A DNA stretch of 36,552 nt from Bimuria novae-zelandiae CBS 107.79 (Eukaryota > Ascomycota > Dothideomycetes > Pleosporales > Didymosphaeriaceae): the NCBI GenBank assembly GCA_010015655.1, contig ML976691.1, positions 11,096 to 47,647 of the forward strand, in the 5' to 3' direction. Shown here piece by piece: positions 20,976 through 32,544 of this stretch (its first letter is position 1; every line of letters begins with the position of its first letter). The position numbers and the translations under genes are program-made. Below the pieces are notes generated by a model. The model saw nothing but the letters and a program-made list of their open reading frames with translations, was not told the origin of the DNA and did not search any database.

Positions 20976-21900
20976 TATATACCTCTTATCTCTTTATTAG
21001 GGATAAAGAAAAATTTCTACGTTTTATCTTACTATATAGCTTTATAGTTATTTTATTGTCTACTTGCGATCCTCTTACTATTATAAACCTCTTACTAGTT
21101 CTATTCTCGCGTGTCTAATTTTATATTCTTACTATTAGTAGTTACTATAATAGTGTGTTCGCGCTAGTGCGTTTGCTTATTATTATATATATAAAATCGC
21201 TTTTCGCCTAGCTTCTAAATCTTACTCTTTTATATTTCTTTTTTTTCTTATCTTAACTTCGTGCGCTATAATATCTTACTTTTAGCCTAGTCTTTTCTAA
21301 CTTTATAATCTAATTCCTCTCCTTATTCTAATAAGATAGCTGGCCCTTCGCGTAATAGCCACGTAATAAGGACTCTTAAGCGTCTAGTTTACGTTATTTA
21401 GCAAGATTATCGCCTCCTTAGAGGATTAATGTGGGTAGTTTAGAACGTGTTAGGTAAGTAAGTACTAGGTCCTTATCTGCTTTAGTGCGATTGGGTTCCT
21501 CTATAGTAGTAAAATTTAACTTTAAGCTTGTTAACTAGCCACTACTAACGTAGTAGCTAACGCACTATTACGGACGTAAAAGGAACTATAAATCTAAAAA
21601 AAATAAAAATAAAGTAGCTTATATAAGGGCTTTCTTATAAGTTAAGTAGCTAAACGTTAATATCGTGCAAGAAGCTATAACCTGGCTTACTAACTTTATT
21701 AATTAAAGACTATAGTGTTAGGAGCTTAAAATTACTATAATAAATATTTTATAGCCTTTTCATTTATAGAGATTCCGCACGCCCTTATAAATTAAGTAAT
21801 TAAGGTATACTAAAACTATTATAGCGTATAGAAGCTATAAGAGAAGGCTTAACAAATTTTAAATGCTATAAAAGCTAAATAATTAAAATTTATATTTATA
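20976..21900. other. Unclassified DNA in place of the RT of element C
   Basis: Between readable protease/RT-start sequence to the right and RNase H to the left I find no YxDD or other RT motif. Minus-strand frames give patches such as SKEAIILLNNVN, SPYYVAITRRASYLIRIRRG and SLLRGYYAKGQLSYQN, but these do not match a family I know. Part of 21300-21560 has higher GC than the neighbours. It is probably an old insertion replacing the RT palm. Confidence 0.45.
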
Positions 21901-24723
21901 TTGAGGCTAATAATTATTCTAGTGGTCTACTTCCTGCGCACCTACCTAATTTAAGCTATTTATACTACGTAAATTACTACTTACCTAAGAAAAAGAAAGA
22001 TAATTATAGTTATTCTAGGCGTAGCTTCGTGCCCTCTACTAAGAGTATCTTATAATTCTGTTTTTAGTGTTTTAGTAGTTCTTCTCCTTTAATTTCTTTA
22101 AAAAGTTCTATATATTCTTAATATTCTAGTAAAATAGTAGTGGCTTTTACCTCTTCTCTTAGGCCTAAGTATTATACATATATTAGCCTTACCTAGCCTA
22201 GATTTTCTTCTATAACTCTTGCGATCTTAGTGGCTAAATATTATATAGCTTCTTCTTTAACCTTCCCTACTAGGGTATTTAAAATTAATAGTTATATTTT
22301 CCGCGACTTGCGCGTCCTAGTAACCTTTAATATAGATTTTTAGCTAAGTAGTATCTTTTTTTACTAGTCTATAGTAAAATTATGCTTTAGGAGCTAATTA
22401 TAGTGAATAATTACTTCTATGCTTTTAAGATCTATAATCGTGAAGCTATGTTGGCTTTAGAATCTACTTAGGCTAATAGGTAATAGCGTTGTTTTAAGGC
22501 GTAACTAGCCTTTGCTATATCCTTGGGATATCGTCCTATTTACTATTTTTACTTATACTAGTGTTTTCTTGTTCCTGTATAGCAGGTTGTGTTTTTCTAC
22601 TATTTTTAGGGATATTAGATAATTAGTTGCTTTAGAGTCTATTAGCGCTATTATTTAATAACTACTAATTATAACTTCCTTAGTTAGTTATAGGTTACTT
22701 ATATCTATTTCTACCCTTCTTGCCTTTATAGTCGCGCCTTTACTAGTAAGGTCTTTTACCTAGTGGCGTCCTAGTTTTCTAACTTATTATTAGCTTGTTT
22801 AGCAGTATTCTAGGAAGTCTTTACCTCTTTAACCTAGTTTTATATAGCTTCCTCTATTTCTAGGTTAGTTTTAGTCTCTTTTTATTACTTTTAATAAAGT
22901 AATTTATAGGTGTTCCTTATATCCTTAATTTACTAGACCTCTTTTTCCTTTTAAGGTTCTCCGTGTCTTTTGCATCCTGTAATTAGATATTTTTAGGATT
23001 TAAGGTCTCTATGCAATAGCGTTATTTCTAATACTATTATTTATTCCTTTTAATATAGGTGTGCTAAGTAATATTTATTATAGTTTAGCTATTTAATTTA
23101 TTATAGGTACTTAGGGCTCGTGCCCTCTATCTATTAATTTCCTATAATTGTTAGTAACTCTACGTTTATGCCTTTAGGGTACTAGCTAGTGGCTTCCTTA
23201 TGTGCTTTATACACTTGGCATTTATTATTAAAACACTTCTATTATTCTAATTCTTTGTAGTAATGTGCCTATTTATTAGGGAAATATTTATCACAAGTTA
23301 TTATTAGTTTATAATTATTAATAAACTTATAGTTAATATCTTTTAGCGATATTACTACTAGCTCCTGTTTAATCTCGTGTAGTTAATAATCTTCCTTATT
23401 ATACAGGAACTAGGCTACCTGCTTATATTGTTCCCTAATCTTAATCTACTATCCTAGTATTAGCACATTTCCTTAGTACTTAGTGGCGATTTTGTAGGTT
23501 AAAGTAGCCTTTAGCCCTTCTAACGTGATTTTTTACGTATAGTCCTTAGGCGTATGCATATAACTATTATATACCTAGTAGTTTCCTTTTGCTATTTAGA
23601 GAAAGACCTCGTACTCTTATACTATCCTCCATTCCGTTTCCTTTAGTGTCTCTGGAACTTAGAGTTCTATATTAGAGATGTTATCTTTATTTATCCTAGG
23701 TGGCATAGGTGTTAGTGCCTGTAATATAGCTATTACTATTTAGATAATTTATGCTTTCTTGCTTTACCTATTATTATTCTTTAAATAGTCCTTTTAGAAA
23801 TAACTTTATTCTCTGTATCTTAAGCATGCTTTCTCCTTAAAGTGTTATTTTTATTCTTAGTTAGATAGTCTATTTTTACGGTCCTTACGCCACTTCCTAG
23901 GTTTCTATTTTTAAGCTTTATTAGCTATTATAATATCCTTATTATAGTTTTTTGGTGGTTTCTAGCTTCTCTTAATATTAAGTTAGATATAATTATTTTC
24001 TTACTTTTCTAATTATTGTTCGTGTAGTTAGTTATTAATTTATATAGCTAGTTTTATAAGTTCCTTTAAGTTATCTATTTATTTATAGTAGGTAAGCTTA
24101 TCCTTAATGCTTTCCTTTAGTCTATTATAGTAGGCTGCCTGAAGTGAGACGTTATCTTAATTAATTTTAGGTTAGAGGCGCCTAAACTTAGCTATATACG
24201 TACTAGCTAATTTTATTTACTTAAGCTTTTATATTTTGCGTTAGGCTTGTTTTTCCTTGTTAACTTTTCTAAATATAATTTAAATTTATTTCTTAAAGGA
24301 TACCTAGTTCTTAAACACCTTCTTAGTTTTATTATTATATTCTGCGATGTTATCTTCATTCTCTAAGTAGTCCTTAATAAGGGGTTATAGCTATTTAGCT
24401 ATCTTGCTTTTTATATGTATGCCTGCTGCTAGGATTTTTATCTATTTTATTCTAAAGATATCCTTATTATATTAGTAGTATAGTTTTATATTTATAAGAA
24501 ACGCCTTAAGTCTTTTTCTTTTACCTTTATAAATCTTAGGAACCTTAAAGGATATTCTTCCCGTAGTTATAATAGCTAGAACGTAATTTACTAGTTTAGC
24601 TAGCTACTCCTTAAGCTACTATATTTTGTTAGCCTAATTAGCTAATACTATTATAGTATTTATAGTTAGTCTAGAAGCCGCGCTTTTTATTAAGACCCTT
24701 ACTATTATAGCTACCGTAGCCAT
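21901..24723 (-). pseudogene. gag: Element C gag-protease and start of RT, RIP-inactivated
   Basis: The minus frame starts at an intact ATG (24721-24723), 32 bp from the LTR, after the PBS. It reads MATVAIIVRVLIKSAASR, then a helical segment (NKI--LKE-LAKLVNYV) and the Gag capsid core FKVPKIYKGKRKRLKAFLI. Later TYIAKFRRL, DNVSLQAAYYNRLKESIKDKL and ELIKLAIQINNQLHEQ follow the common Gypsy Gag order. Protease near 22600-22690 shows LIDSKATNYLISLKIVEKHNL, where the DSG triad has become DSK. Just below 22060 an RT-start-like segment fades out. A clear CCHC knuckle was not found. Confidence 0.75.
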
Positions 24724-24745
24724 TTTTATTATTTTTAACCTTTAG

Positions 24746-24755
24746 GTAGTTAAAG
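24746..24755 (-). promoter_or_regulatory. PBS of element C
   Basis: CTTTAACTAC directly after the 5' LTR on the minus strand, the same sequence as in element 1 and after the LTR at 17140, despite different LTR sequences. Confidence 0.55.
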
Positions 24756-25289
24756 TGTTACAAGGGCTCTACGTACCTAAGCCTAGTCTAAGTTAGGGGA
24801 GGATAGGTTAAGGGTGGAACTACCTTGCGGATATTTAGTAGTTAAAAGCTAGAGGTAGCTACGAAGTAGGTTTTTAAAATAATTTAATTTTATAATAAAA
24901 TATAGAATAACTAATTAGGAGATTTACTAATCTGCTGTAAAAGATATACTTATAGTATATTAAGTTAATTATAAGAAGTAGAAGAAGTATAGAGAAATTG
25001 TTAGACTATATATTATTTATCCTAGTCCTCGCTGTCATCCGAATCGTCATTATAGTCTAGCTAAGCTATTATAGTCCCTGGGACTTTCGTAGTCCCTAGG
25101 ACTTTTGTAGTCCCTGGGACTTTCGTAGTCCCTTAGACTTCTCGCTTATGCGGGACTACATCACGTGACTGCTAATCTAAGCTGCCCCGCGTCTTCGTGT
25201 GTTCCCGCGACCCGGTCATTTTGCCAACAATTACTTCCTTAGCGTAATTGTCTGGTCTCCTTGTTCCTGTGAGGTTCGTGATCGTAACA
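24756..25289 (-). repeat. Element C 5' LTR (family C)
   Basis: 534 bp with TGTTACGATCACGAACCTCACAG at its sense start and CCCTTGTAACA at its sense end, followed by the PBS and the gag ATG. The first about 100 bp in sense direction resemble family A (ACAATTACGC... TTGTTGGC), the middle differs. No matching LTR is seen at the other end of the element, so the 3' LTR was lost or replaced. It contains the 18-bp tandem repeat at 25072-25143. Confidence 0.82.
25072..25143. repeat. Four 18-bp tandem repeats, each a GTCCCNGGGAC palindrome
   Basis: Units TAGTCCCTGGGACTTTCG at 25072, 25090, 25108 and 25126, the last two more diverged at the end. Each contains the inverted repeat GTCCC/GGGAC. They lie in U3 of LTR C, where promoter-proximal repeats often act as activator or repressor sites. 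Single copies of the motif occur in the other LTRs. Confidence 0.8.
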
Positions 25290-28264
25290 AACGTACGCGA
25301 GGAACTCCTACATCGTAGCGCATAGATTAACACCTTAGAAGAACTATATAAAGAGACTATCTAGATTAATAAAGAATAGTTCGCCTTGCAAGAAGAATTC
25401 TAAAGGAACCTAAAGAATATTAGTTTTAGATAATAGGCACCTATAGTCTATAGAACGTCGCTAAAAGCACCTTAACGCTAGTAAAATAATTATTATAGCT
25501 CTTAGCCTATAAAACGACTCTAGTTTTATAACATAGAGAAGGGAACAGGAAAGGCAGGCTTTTATAAGCCTAACTACTAACGTAACCTAAATAGAACCTA
25601 ATAACAGGGGACCAGGAAGCGTAAATATTTTATATATAGTAAACTAGGCTATATAGTCAGGAACTGCAGATCTAAGAATAAGTTTATTAAATAGTTAAAT
25701 GTACTATCTATTAATAACGCGGAAGCTACTAATAAAGAATAGTAAGAAGTTAATACTATTAAATAACTTAATATCGAAAGTAAGGACTTGGAGCAATTAG
25801 ATTTACCTAACTTACGACTCTATAAGGATGTATATAAAGGTTTAGAGAAGGAAGAGATAGAGCTAGTACCTTAGTCTCCTAGACCTTATCCTAGCTAGAG
25901 CAAACCTACTACTAGCAAAATAATAGACGTTTTTAATTTCTTAGAATAATACTAACTAAGGGAGGGAGACTTTAGATTTATAGCAGCAAAATAATAAAAT
26001 AAAGACTATAAAATAGCACTCTATTATACTTACTAACTAGATTTAATTAGCAAGGAAGCACGAAAGTAGACTAATTATTACTATAAATATAAGGACCTTA
26101 AGAGGAAATATCCTAATAAAAACCTAAACTATAAACTATAGTATAACCTGGACCACTAAAACCCTACATATAGCACTATATAATAGACACTTTGTGGCAA
26201 AGACCAGTATACGACTTATTACTAAGCTAAGGAATATAGTTACTTTCCTTAAATATATTAAAGATACTAATACATTAGTTTAACTACCCTATCTCGCGCT
26301 GCGACGCCTATCTCTAAGATAAGCGAAAAGCGCACTACTTCCTATAATATAACTAAATAATAAACTAAATACTATTACTATTAGTTAATAAAAAATGCGT
26401 ATTAGATATATAGTAAATATATTTACACCTTAGTTGCACTAAATATATAGACTAGAAGGCTAAGCGTGGATTTAATTAAGTACCTAAGGGAGTAATAACC
26501 CTTAGAATTAAATTAGTAATAAAAGAAGAAAATAGTAAAGCCTCCTAAGGAATAGCTTAATAATAGCTACGGAATGGAGAAGGCTATCTTAAGCCTATAA
26601 AACTATATAATAAGAAGATATCTTTTTTAGACCTAGACTTAGGTAGGAAGACGCCTTTAGAAAATTAAATACTACTAATAGCTAAGTATTAATTAAACTA
26701 CTAGTACAGCTTAATAGAATATAGATAAAGACCATGCTGGACTTAGGGATATAGTAGAGTTATATATCCTAAAGCGCACTTAATAGAGCAGGTCTCTATA
26801 AATGCAAGACGGTAGTAACTTATACTATTTATATTATAAATAGACACCCAATGCCAGGCACGCCACGAATTAAGTGTAAGGTATAAATAACCCTTAAGAT
26901 CTATAAATATTAGGAACTAATTACTCTTAATATTCTTAAGGAAGCTAACTATAATGTAATATTAAGACTACCCTAGTTTAGGAAGCATAACTATATAATT
27001 AATTAAGAATAAAGAATGCTATCCTTTAAGCGCTATAACTATATATTATAAGTAAAGCCTACGCATTAATAAAATATAATAGTAAATAAGAGAGCTATTA
27101 ATACTATAGTCTCGTAACAGATAGTTAAAAAACGGAAGATACCCTTAGTAGACGCTGGTAGGAACTACTAGATTACAGAGCGTAAGAAGATAGATAATAG
27201 CATAAACTATAAAATTCTAGAATACTACCGAGCGTGGAATTATATGTTTACTAAAAGAGAAGGAAAAGCAAACTTTCTAAAATATTAACCTTAGGATCTT
27301 GCAATAGACCTAGTAGAAAAAAACACCACCCGTTAGACTACTATATAGTAAGACTAGAAAGAAACTCTAGTAATAGAAAGAATTAATCAAGACAAATCTT
27401 GCAAAAGGATATATATAACTATTAAAGTCACTAGTAGCTAGCCTATTTATATTTGTTATAAAAAAAGATGGCACACTATAACTATACGTTAATTATTAGA
27501 AAATTAATAATATAATAATTAAGAATTAATACCTACTACTAAACATCTTAGAACTAAGAGACCAACTTTTAAGAGCTAGAAGATTTACGCTACTAGATCT
27601 ATAAGATAAATACTATTTTATATAAATTAAAGAAGTGGACGAGTGGAAGATAGCGTTTAAATTACGCTTTTTAAACTTACTAATACACTAGTAAACTTCT
27701 AAGCACTTGTTAACTTTGTACTTTATAACTATCTAGATATATTTATTATCGCGTATATAGACGATATACTTGTTTATTCTAAGAACGAATTAGATTATGT
27801 TCCGCACGTATAAATAGTGTTAACAGTATTAGATAAGGCACACCTTAGGATTAAAATAAAGAAATGCAAGTAGTATATAATATAACTTAAATTCCTAGGA
27901 CACGTTATTAGCATAGAAGGAATTAAAGTTATATGTAATAAAATTAAATATATTAAGAACTAGCTAATACTAAAGATAGCTAAGAATATCTAAGAATTCT
28001 TAGGACTCTGTGGATTTAATTAATAATTTATTAAGGATTATATAAAGATTATAGTACCTCTTATAAACCTTATAGGAAAGGACATACTATTTGTATAAAC
28101 TATAAAGTGTATAAAATCTTTTTAACTCTTAAAGATTGCATGTATTATACTACTAGTACTTATCCACTTTAGGGATAGAAAACTACTATAAATTAAAACA
28201 GACGTAAGCGACCTTGCGATAGGCGCATATGCGAAATAAGAAAAAGATAGTAAATAGCACCCTA
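25290..28264 (+). pseudogene. pol: Truncated Gypsy gag-pol 'H' (plus strand)
   Basis: It begins abruptly mid-gag beside LTR C (REELLHRSA, NTLEELYKETI). A zinc knuckle near 25625-25672 reads YFIYSKLGYIVRNC with Cys and His changed to Tyr. Protease near 26730-26960 shows TMLDLGI and SYISQSALNRAGLYK, with NYNVILRLP. RT at about 27160-27990 shows RFTLLDL-like and VEDSV-ITLFKLTNTLVNF-ALVNFVL fragments, an intact AYIDDILVYS at 27751-27780, FLGHVISIEGIKV, and EFLGLCGFN. RNase H begins at about 28190 (IKTDVSDLAIGAYAK) and stops at HPIT near 28264, where segment X starts. Both ends are missing. Heavy RIP. Confidence 0.8.
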
Positions 28265-28440
28265 TTACATGTAATAGACTATGCCTAGTTATTGCCTTAG
28301 CTCCTTAACCCTTAGTTATGCAAATCCTAGATATATAAGTTTAATGCCTAAAGCTTAACTTTAGACTCTTTATTAAATTTATAAGTATTTTCTAGCACCT
28401 TTAGCTCCTTAAGCACCCTTCCCCTTATATTAAATTTAAT
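28265..28440 (+). repeat. Segment 'X', second copy
   Basis: Matches the reverse complement of 20815-20975 by eye at about 80 percent. It directly follows the truncated RNase H of remnant H. The sequence after it differs between the two places. Confidence 0.5.
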
Positions 28441-28949
28441 TACTTTTACGTATTGCAGGTTAAGTAGATTTTAAATATAATTATAAACTAAAGCCATAAA
28501 GTAGCATGCAAAGTTAAAAAACTTACGTAAATAAATATTATAAAGGTAACGCCTAAACTTATAAGGAGGTAGAACCCTCCCTAGTAAGTAATTAAAAAGA
28601 AGTCCTAATAGACACTTAACGCTAGCAAGACCATCTTTACTAAATAAAAAAGTTATAAAAATAAGAATAGGACCTTTTGCTAAAAGTCCGCGTCTTAACG
28701 TAAATAATCATATATAGTAAGCTATTAGCTTGTAAAAAAGTAACAGCTAAGGAAATAAAAGGATAGGCTTTTTATTTATAACTAAACTCTAGGTATTGGG
28801 GGTTAACAAGAATGAAATATAATAATTCCTAAGTAAGGTTAAAGAATTTATTAACCTCTAAGACACCTTTTAGACTCTACTATAAGAAGTAAAAAGACTA
28901 ACTAAAGAAATAGTAGGGGAGCGCTAAAAACTCCTAATGACATAATAAT
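28441..28949. other. Unclassified AT-rich DNA between two pol remnants
   Basis: Plus-strand frames give Lys/Asn/Ile-rich patches without a motif I can place. It may be the decayed integrase of remnant H or the gag of remnant G. I see no LTR or duplication here. Confidence 0.45.
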
Positions 28950-30588
28950 ACTTATAAAAATAAAAAGTACGAATTAGCTATTAAAAGCAGGCTAATAAAT
29001 AGAGCTAATAAAGAGATTAATAGTAGAGTTCGTTTTAAACTAAGGAAGAAACCACCGTCCTAAAATTTTTAATTTAGCCTACTTTAATAGCAAACGATAG
29101 GATTACTACTACTTTAAAATAGTAATATAATATAAGCTCTTAGAGAATAAGGACTACCTTAGAAATATACCTAAATATATTATTAGTTACTTAATAGGAC
29201 GTGTAGCGATAGTAGAAATTACGTATTTAAACTATTATTTTAAATATACTAACGCTAACCTCTAAAAGTTATTAAACTATAACTTTTATAACTATCTGGC
29301 GGAAGAAATCGCGCGTAAATACTTACTTATAATATAATAAGGGAACTAGAAGCATTATAACTTTAACTTTAACTTTAATAACTATGCTATAGAAGCCGAG
29401 GAGTATAATTAAAAGATCCTAAAGAATGTATACTTATAAAGTCTTCGCGATAACTTACAGGACTAAATAGTTATAATAAATATAAATAATAATTAGGACC
29501 TGCAAGGGGTCTAGAAGAGAGTTAATAAAGTTAAAAAAAACCCTTTTCTAAAATAAATTATAGCTACTAAAGTTTTTTGCTCGGAACAGGACGCTAGACG
29601 GGATAAATTAGAAACCTACCCAAGCTACGTCTTACCTAAAAACGAGTCGTATAATCTAATCCTTAGCCTAAACTAGATAAAGAGGAATAGGGTTAAACTA
29701 GCCCTAGCGAAGAAATTAATCTAGATTAGAAGTTTAGGCACCTGCATTCGTGACTAAGAAATTGAAAAATTATTAATAAAGCCCTAAAGGGTATTAGCTA
29801 CTACTTTTATAGCCCTAGATTAGCGTAATTAATGCCTAGGGAATATGGCTAAAGTATCTTTTATATTAATAAAGAATATATAGAAGGCGTTAATCCGCAA
29901 GCTAAAGGTAAACCTATAAAAGTTATTACTTAAAGTTTTTAAGGACTTATGGCGTATCTTTTGTAAGGAATAAGCTAACAAGCTCCTCCTACACCGTGGA
30001 TCTAGAGTAGATCTTTCTATCCCTCTTATAAAAAAAGATGGCGAGATCCTAGAGATTCTTTATAGCCTTTTATTTAATATGTCTCGTAAAGAGTTGCTCG
30101 TCCTTTAGAAAGAGCTTACTAAATACTTAAATAAAGGCTTTATTTAAGTAAGTAAGTCTAGCACCGCCGCCCTAGTATTATTTACTAAAAAATTTAGTAG
30201 AGGACTACGCTTTTATATTAATTATTAAGCCTTAAACGCTATTTTAAAGAAGGACTAGTACCCTTTACAATTAATTAGTACGACCTTTTAGCTCCTCGCG
30301 AAGGGTAAATAGTTTAGTAAACTTAATATAATTTAAGCCTTCTATAAGCTTTAAATAGTAAAAGGCAAGGAATGGAAGACGGCGTTTAAAACCTAATTTA
30401 CTCTCTATAAGTAGTTAGTAGTTCCTTTTAGCCTAGCTAACGCGCTAAGTATATTTTAGTAGTATATTAATTAGGTGCTAAAGGAGTACCTTAATAACTA
30501 CTACTTAGTGTATATAAATAATATTCTTATATTCATTAGTAGTATTTTAATTATACTATTATAAGGCATCCTATTAATAAATTACTAT
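28950..30588 (+). pseudogene. pol: Truncated Gypsy pol 'G' (plus strand), RT cut off by pogo-like insertion
   Basis: Early part unplaced but continuous in one frame (LAEEIARKYLL, EAEEYN, SLRDNLQD, SEQDARRDKLETYPSYVLPKN). Then comes an RT N-terminus: VFKDLWRIFCKEQANKLLLHRG, VDLSIPLIKKDGEI, LVLFTKKFSRGLRFYINY, ALNAILKKD, EWKTAFKT, VVPFSLANALSIF. The catalytic motif at 30511-30522 reads YINN, both Asp codons being GAT-to-AAT changes, so the enzyme is dead. It ends at about 30588 where the pogo-like terminus begins. Integrase and both LTRs are missing. Confidence 0.78.
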
Positions 30589-30590
30589 TA

Positions 30591-31095
30591 ACGTACTTTA
30601 TAAGCGAGCCATTATTATAAGCGAGCTATTACTCTACCAAACTTTTCGTAACTCGTTACCTTGTAATAATAATAGCTTAACTACCTCCTACTTAAATACT
30701 TTATAATAAAGCAGATATCTTCCTCACTATCTTAGCTATTAATAAAGGCTAAATTTAAAGTAAATAACGCGCTATAGCGATATATAACGTTCCTTAAAGT
30801 ATACTATGTAACTAACGTGTAAAAATTACTATGCGACGTAATTACTACCCTAAATTAAAAAAGCTTGCTGAGCTAGAAAAGGAGATAATTATTAAGTATA
30901 TACTTACTCTAGATTTGTAAGGGTTTACGCCTACCCTAGCTACTATATTAAATAGAGTAAATAACCTACTTGCTAAGCGCAGCACTAGCTATGTTAATGT
31001 AAGGGGCTTTGGGCCCGGGGGACCTGAGATGCCAGAAGAATACAGATGAATTTAATAAGGAGTTTAAGAGTAGGTATGGCTATATACAGGAGTTT
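30591..31095 (+). pseudogene. 5' end of a pogo/Fot1-like Tc1-mariner element: terminal repeats and HTH region
   Basis: The left end starts after TA with ACGTACTTTATAAGCGAG, and the unit ATAAGCGAGC(C/T)ATTA occurs twice, as in subterminal repeats of such elements. The coding frame from about 30735 has a psq-type helix-turn-helix (RAIAIYNVP-stop-SILCN) and a CENP-B-type DNA-binding part: KKLAELEKEIIIKYILTLDL-stop, then GFTPTLATIL and NNLLAKRSTSYV. A further stretch near 31040-31085 (FNKEFKSRYGYIQE) fits the end of the CENP-B domain. The DDE catalytic domain is absent. A GC-rich piece near 31000-31030 is not RIP-altered. It truncates pol remnant G. Confidence 0.75.
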
Positions 31096-31099
31096 AGTT

Positions 31100-32543
31100 A
31101 AGTTAACCTTTATCTATAATTAGTTATAATCTTTGGCGAAGTGGCCTTATTTACTATAATAAAGGCACGCCTTATTATTAATTTTTTTATTCTTCCTGCA
31201 AGATACTATTCTTATTTTAGTAACTCTTTTTTAGCTTATATAACTATTTTCCTTTGCAGTTTTGGTTCTTATACTACTAGGCTTTGTTAGTTATAATAAT
31301 ATCTCTATCTAAGTCCTTTTAAGGCTGTATTAGTGCAGGGCCTTTTTTTTTTAATAAACTCTTGTTTACCTTCCTTGCGCTCTCGATGCCGCTAGTGTAG
31401 GCAATCGTTGGCCTGGATGGCTAGTGTCTATAGTCCTTTTAGGGTTTTAGGTCTTAGAGTATGGACTATTATATTCTTAACCTCCTCTTTAAGGCTGTTA
31501 TAGTAGGTAACTATAAGGGATACGTTATCCTAAGTAATTATAAACTAGAGCTATTTAAACTTAGTCGTATATTTAATAGCTAACTTAGTCTGTCTTAGGT
31601 GCTGTATTTACTACTTAGCTTAATATTCTTTATTAATAGTCCTAAATATCTTATTTAACGCTACCTTATATATTATGGGACGCTCTCGCTTGGTCTAATC
31701 TAGGTTAGGGTGATAAGGTAACAAGGTGCTTTATAGATTATTTAATAGTATAACCTAATACAATACTTAGCGCGTAGCTAGATAATCTAATTTTATAATA
31801 AATAAGATAACTATTAGTTAATATAGGAGAACGTACTCGCACAGAAGATATATAAGTTAACTACAAGAAAGGAAATAATATAGGAAACTATCGTGCCTAT
31901 ATACCTTCCTTGTTCCAGGAATCCCAGACTGTCCCATAGTCGGGCGTCGTGGGACTTTATAGGATTTCCTGGGATAGTCACGTGACCTCCTGTCACGTGG
32001 TCCCAGATGATCCCATGCTGTCCCATGGTCTTGGCGTCTGGAACGCTGTGGGACATTACGTAATCCTTAAGTGGGGCCGTCTGCCGTTATAAAGGCCTCC
32101 GTCCGGACCTCTGCTCCCTGGGTCGTAACATTATATAAGTCCTAGTCGGTAAAGGCCTCCGTAATATGTGTGTCGTAGTTATCTAGGTTTCTATTATTTT
32201 TTATATATTATTCTGTTATAGGGTGCATCTACCTTAGAACTTTCCCTTTTATATTTAGTCTAGTTACTAGGATCTAATCCTAATTAGTAGGCAACCTCCT
32301 TAGGTTGTACCGCATATACATCTTTATATTAATAATAAAGGCTCTAGGCATTCCTTCTCTAGTATAGGCCTTTAGAAGAGGTATTTTACATAATTATTTA
32401 GGTATTACTATAATTTAACTAGTTAGTTATTTAACTAGCTCCTGCAGATCCTTAATCTATTAGGCTTATATAATAACTATATCTGCCTTGGGCGCGGACG
32501 CCGAGGCCGTAGCCTTAGTAGCAAGAGTTCTAGTAGTCAACAT
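31100..32543 (-). pseudogene. gag: Gypsy gag 'I', split by a solo LTR
   Basis: Minus frame from ATG 32541-32543 (MLTTRTLATKATASASAPKADI, Ala-rich start like element 1 gag). It continues with IKDLQELVKQL-like helices, the capsid part FIINIKMYMRYNLRRLP and ILVTRLNIKGKV, and TEAFTD near 32140. After the solo LTR (31671-32130) it resumes with ALNKIF, TKLAIKYTTKF, DNVSLIVTYYNSLKEEVKN, and QANDCLH. The zinc-knuckle region near 31130-31170 matches the element 1 gag around 7660 (TTAGTAACTCTT, GTTATAATAA landmarks). The upstream leader and PBS are gone: LTR B begins one base before the ATG. The rest of pol is missing at the pogo fragment. Confidence 0.75.
31671..32130 (-). mobile_element. Solo LTR of family K with duplication TTATA
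   Basis: 460 bp flanked by perfect TTATA copies (31666-31670 and 32131-32135). In sense direction it starts TGTTACGACCCAGGGAGC and ends CCCATAATA. It matches 16680-17140. U3 shows CACGTGACCTCCTGTCACGTGG, CCCATGG and a TATATAGG box. A stop-free 80-codon frame inside it (31814-32056, minus) is only LTR sequence. It inserted into gag I. Confidence 0.92.
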
Positions 32544-32544
32544 C

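Noticed and set aside
30591..31095. Considered as an intact Tc1-mariner element
   Set aside because: Only the left terminus and the DNA-binding N-terminus are present; no DDE domain or right terminus was found.
31814..32056. 80-codon minus-strand frame
   Set aside because: Lies wholly inside the solo LTR bounded by TTATA duplications; the matching LTR at 16680-17140 does not keep it open.
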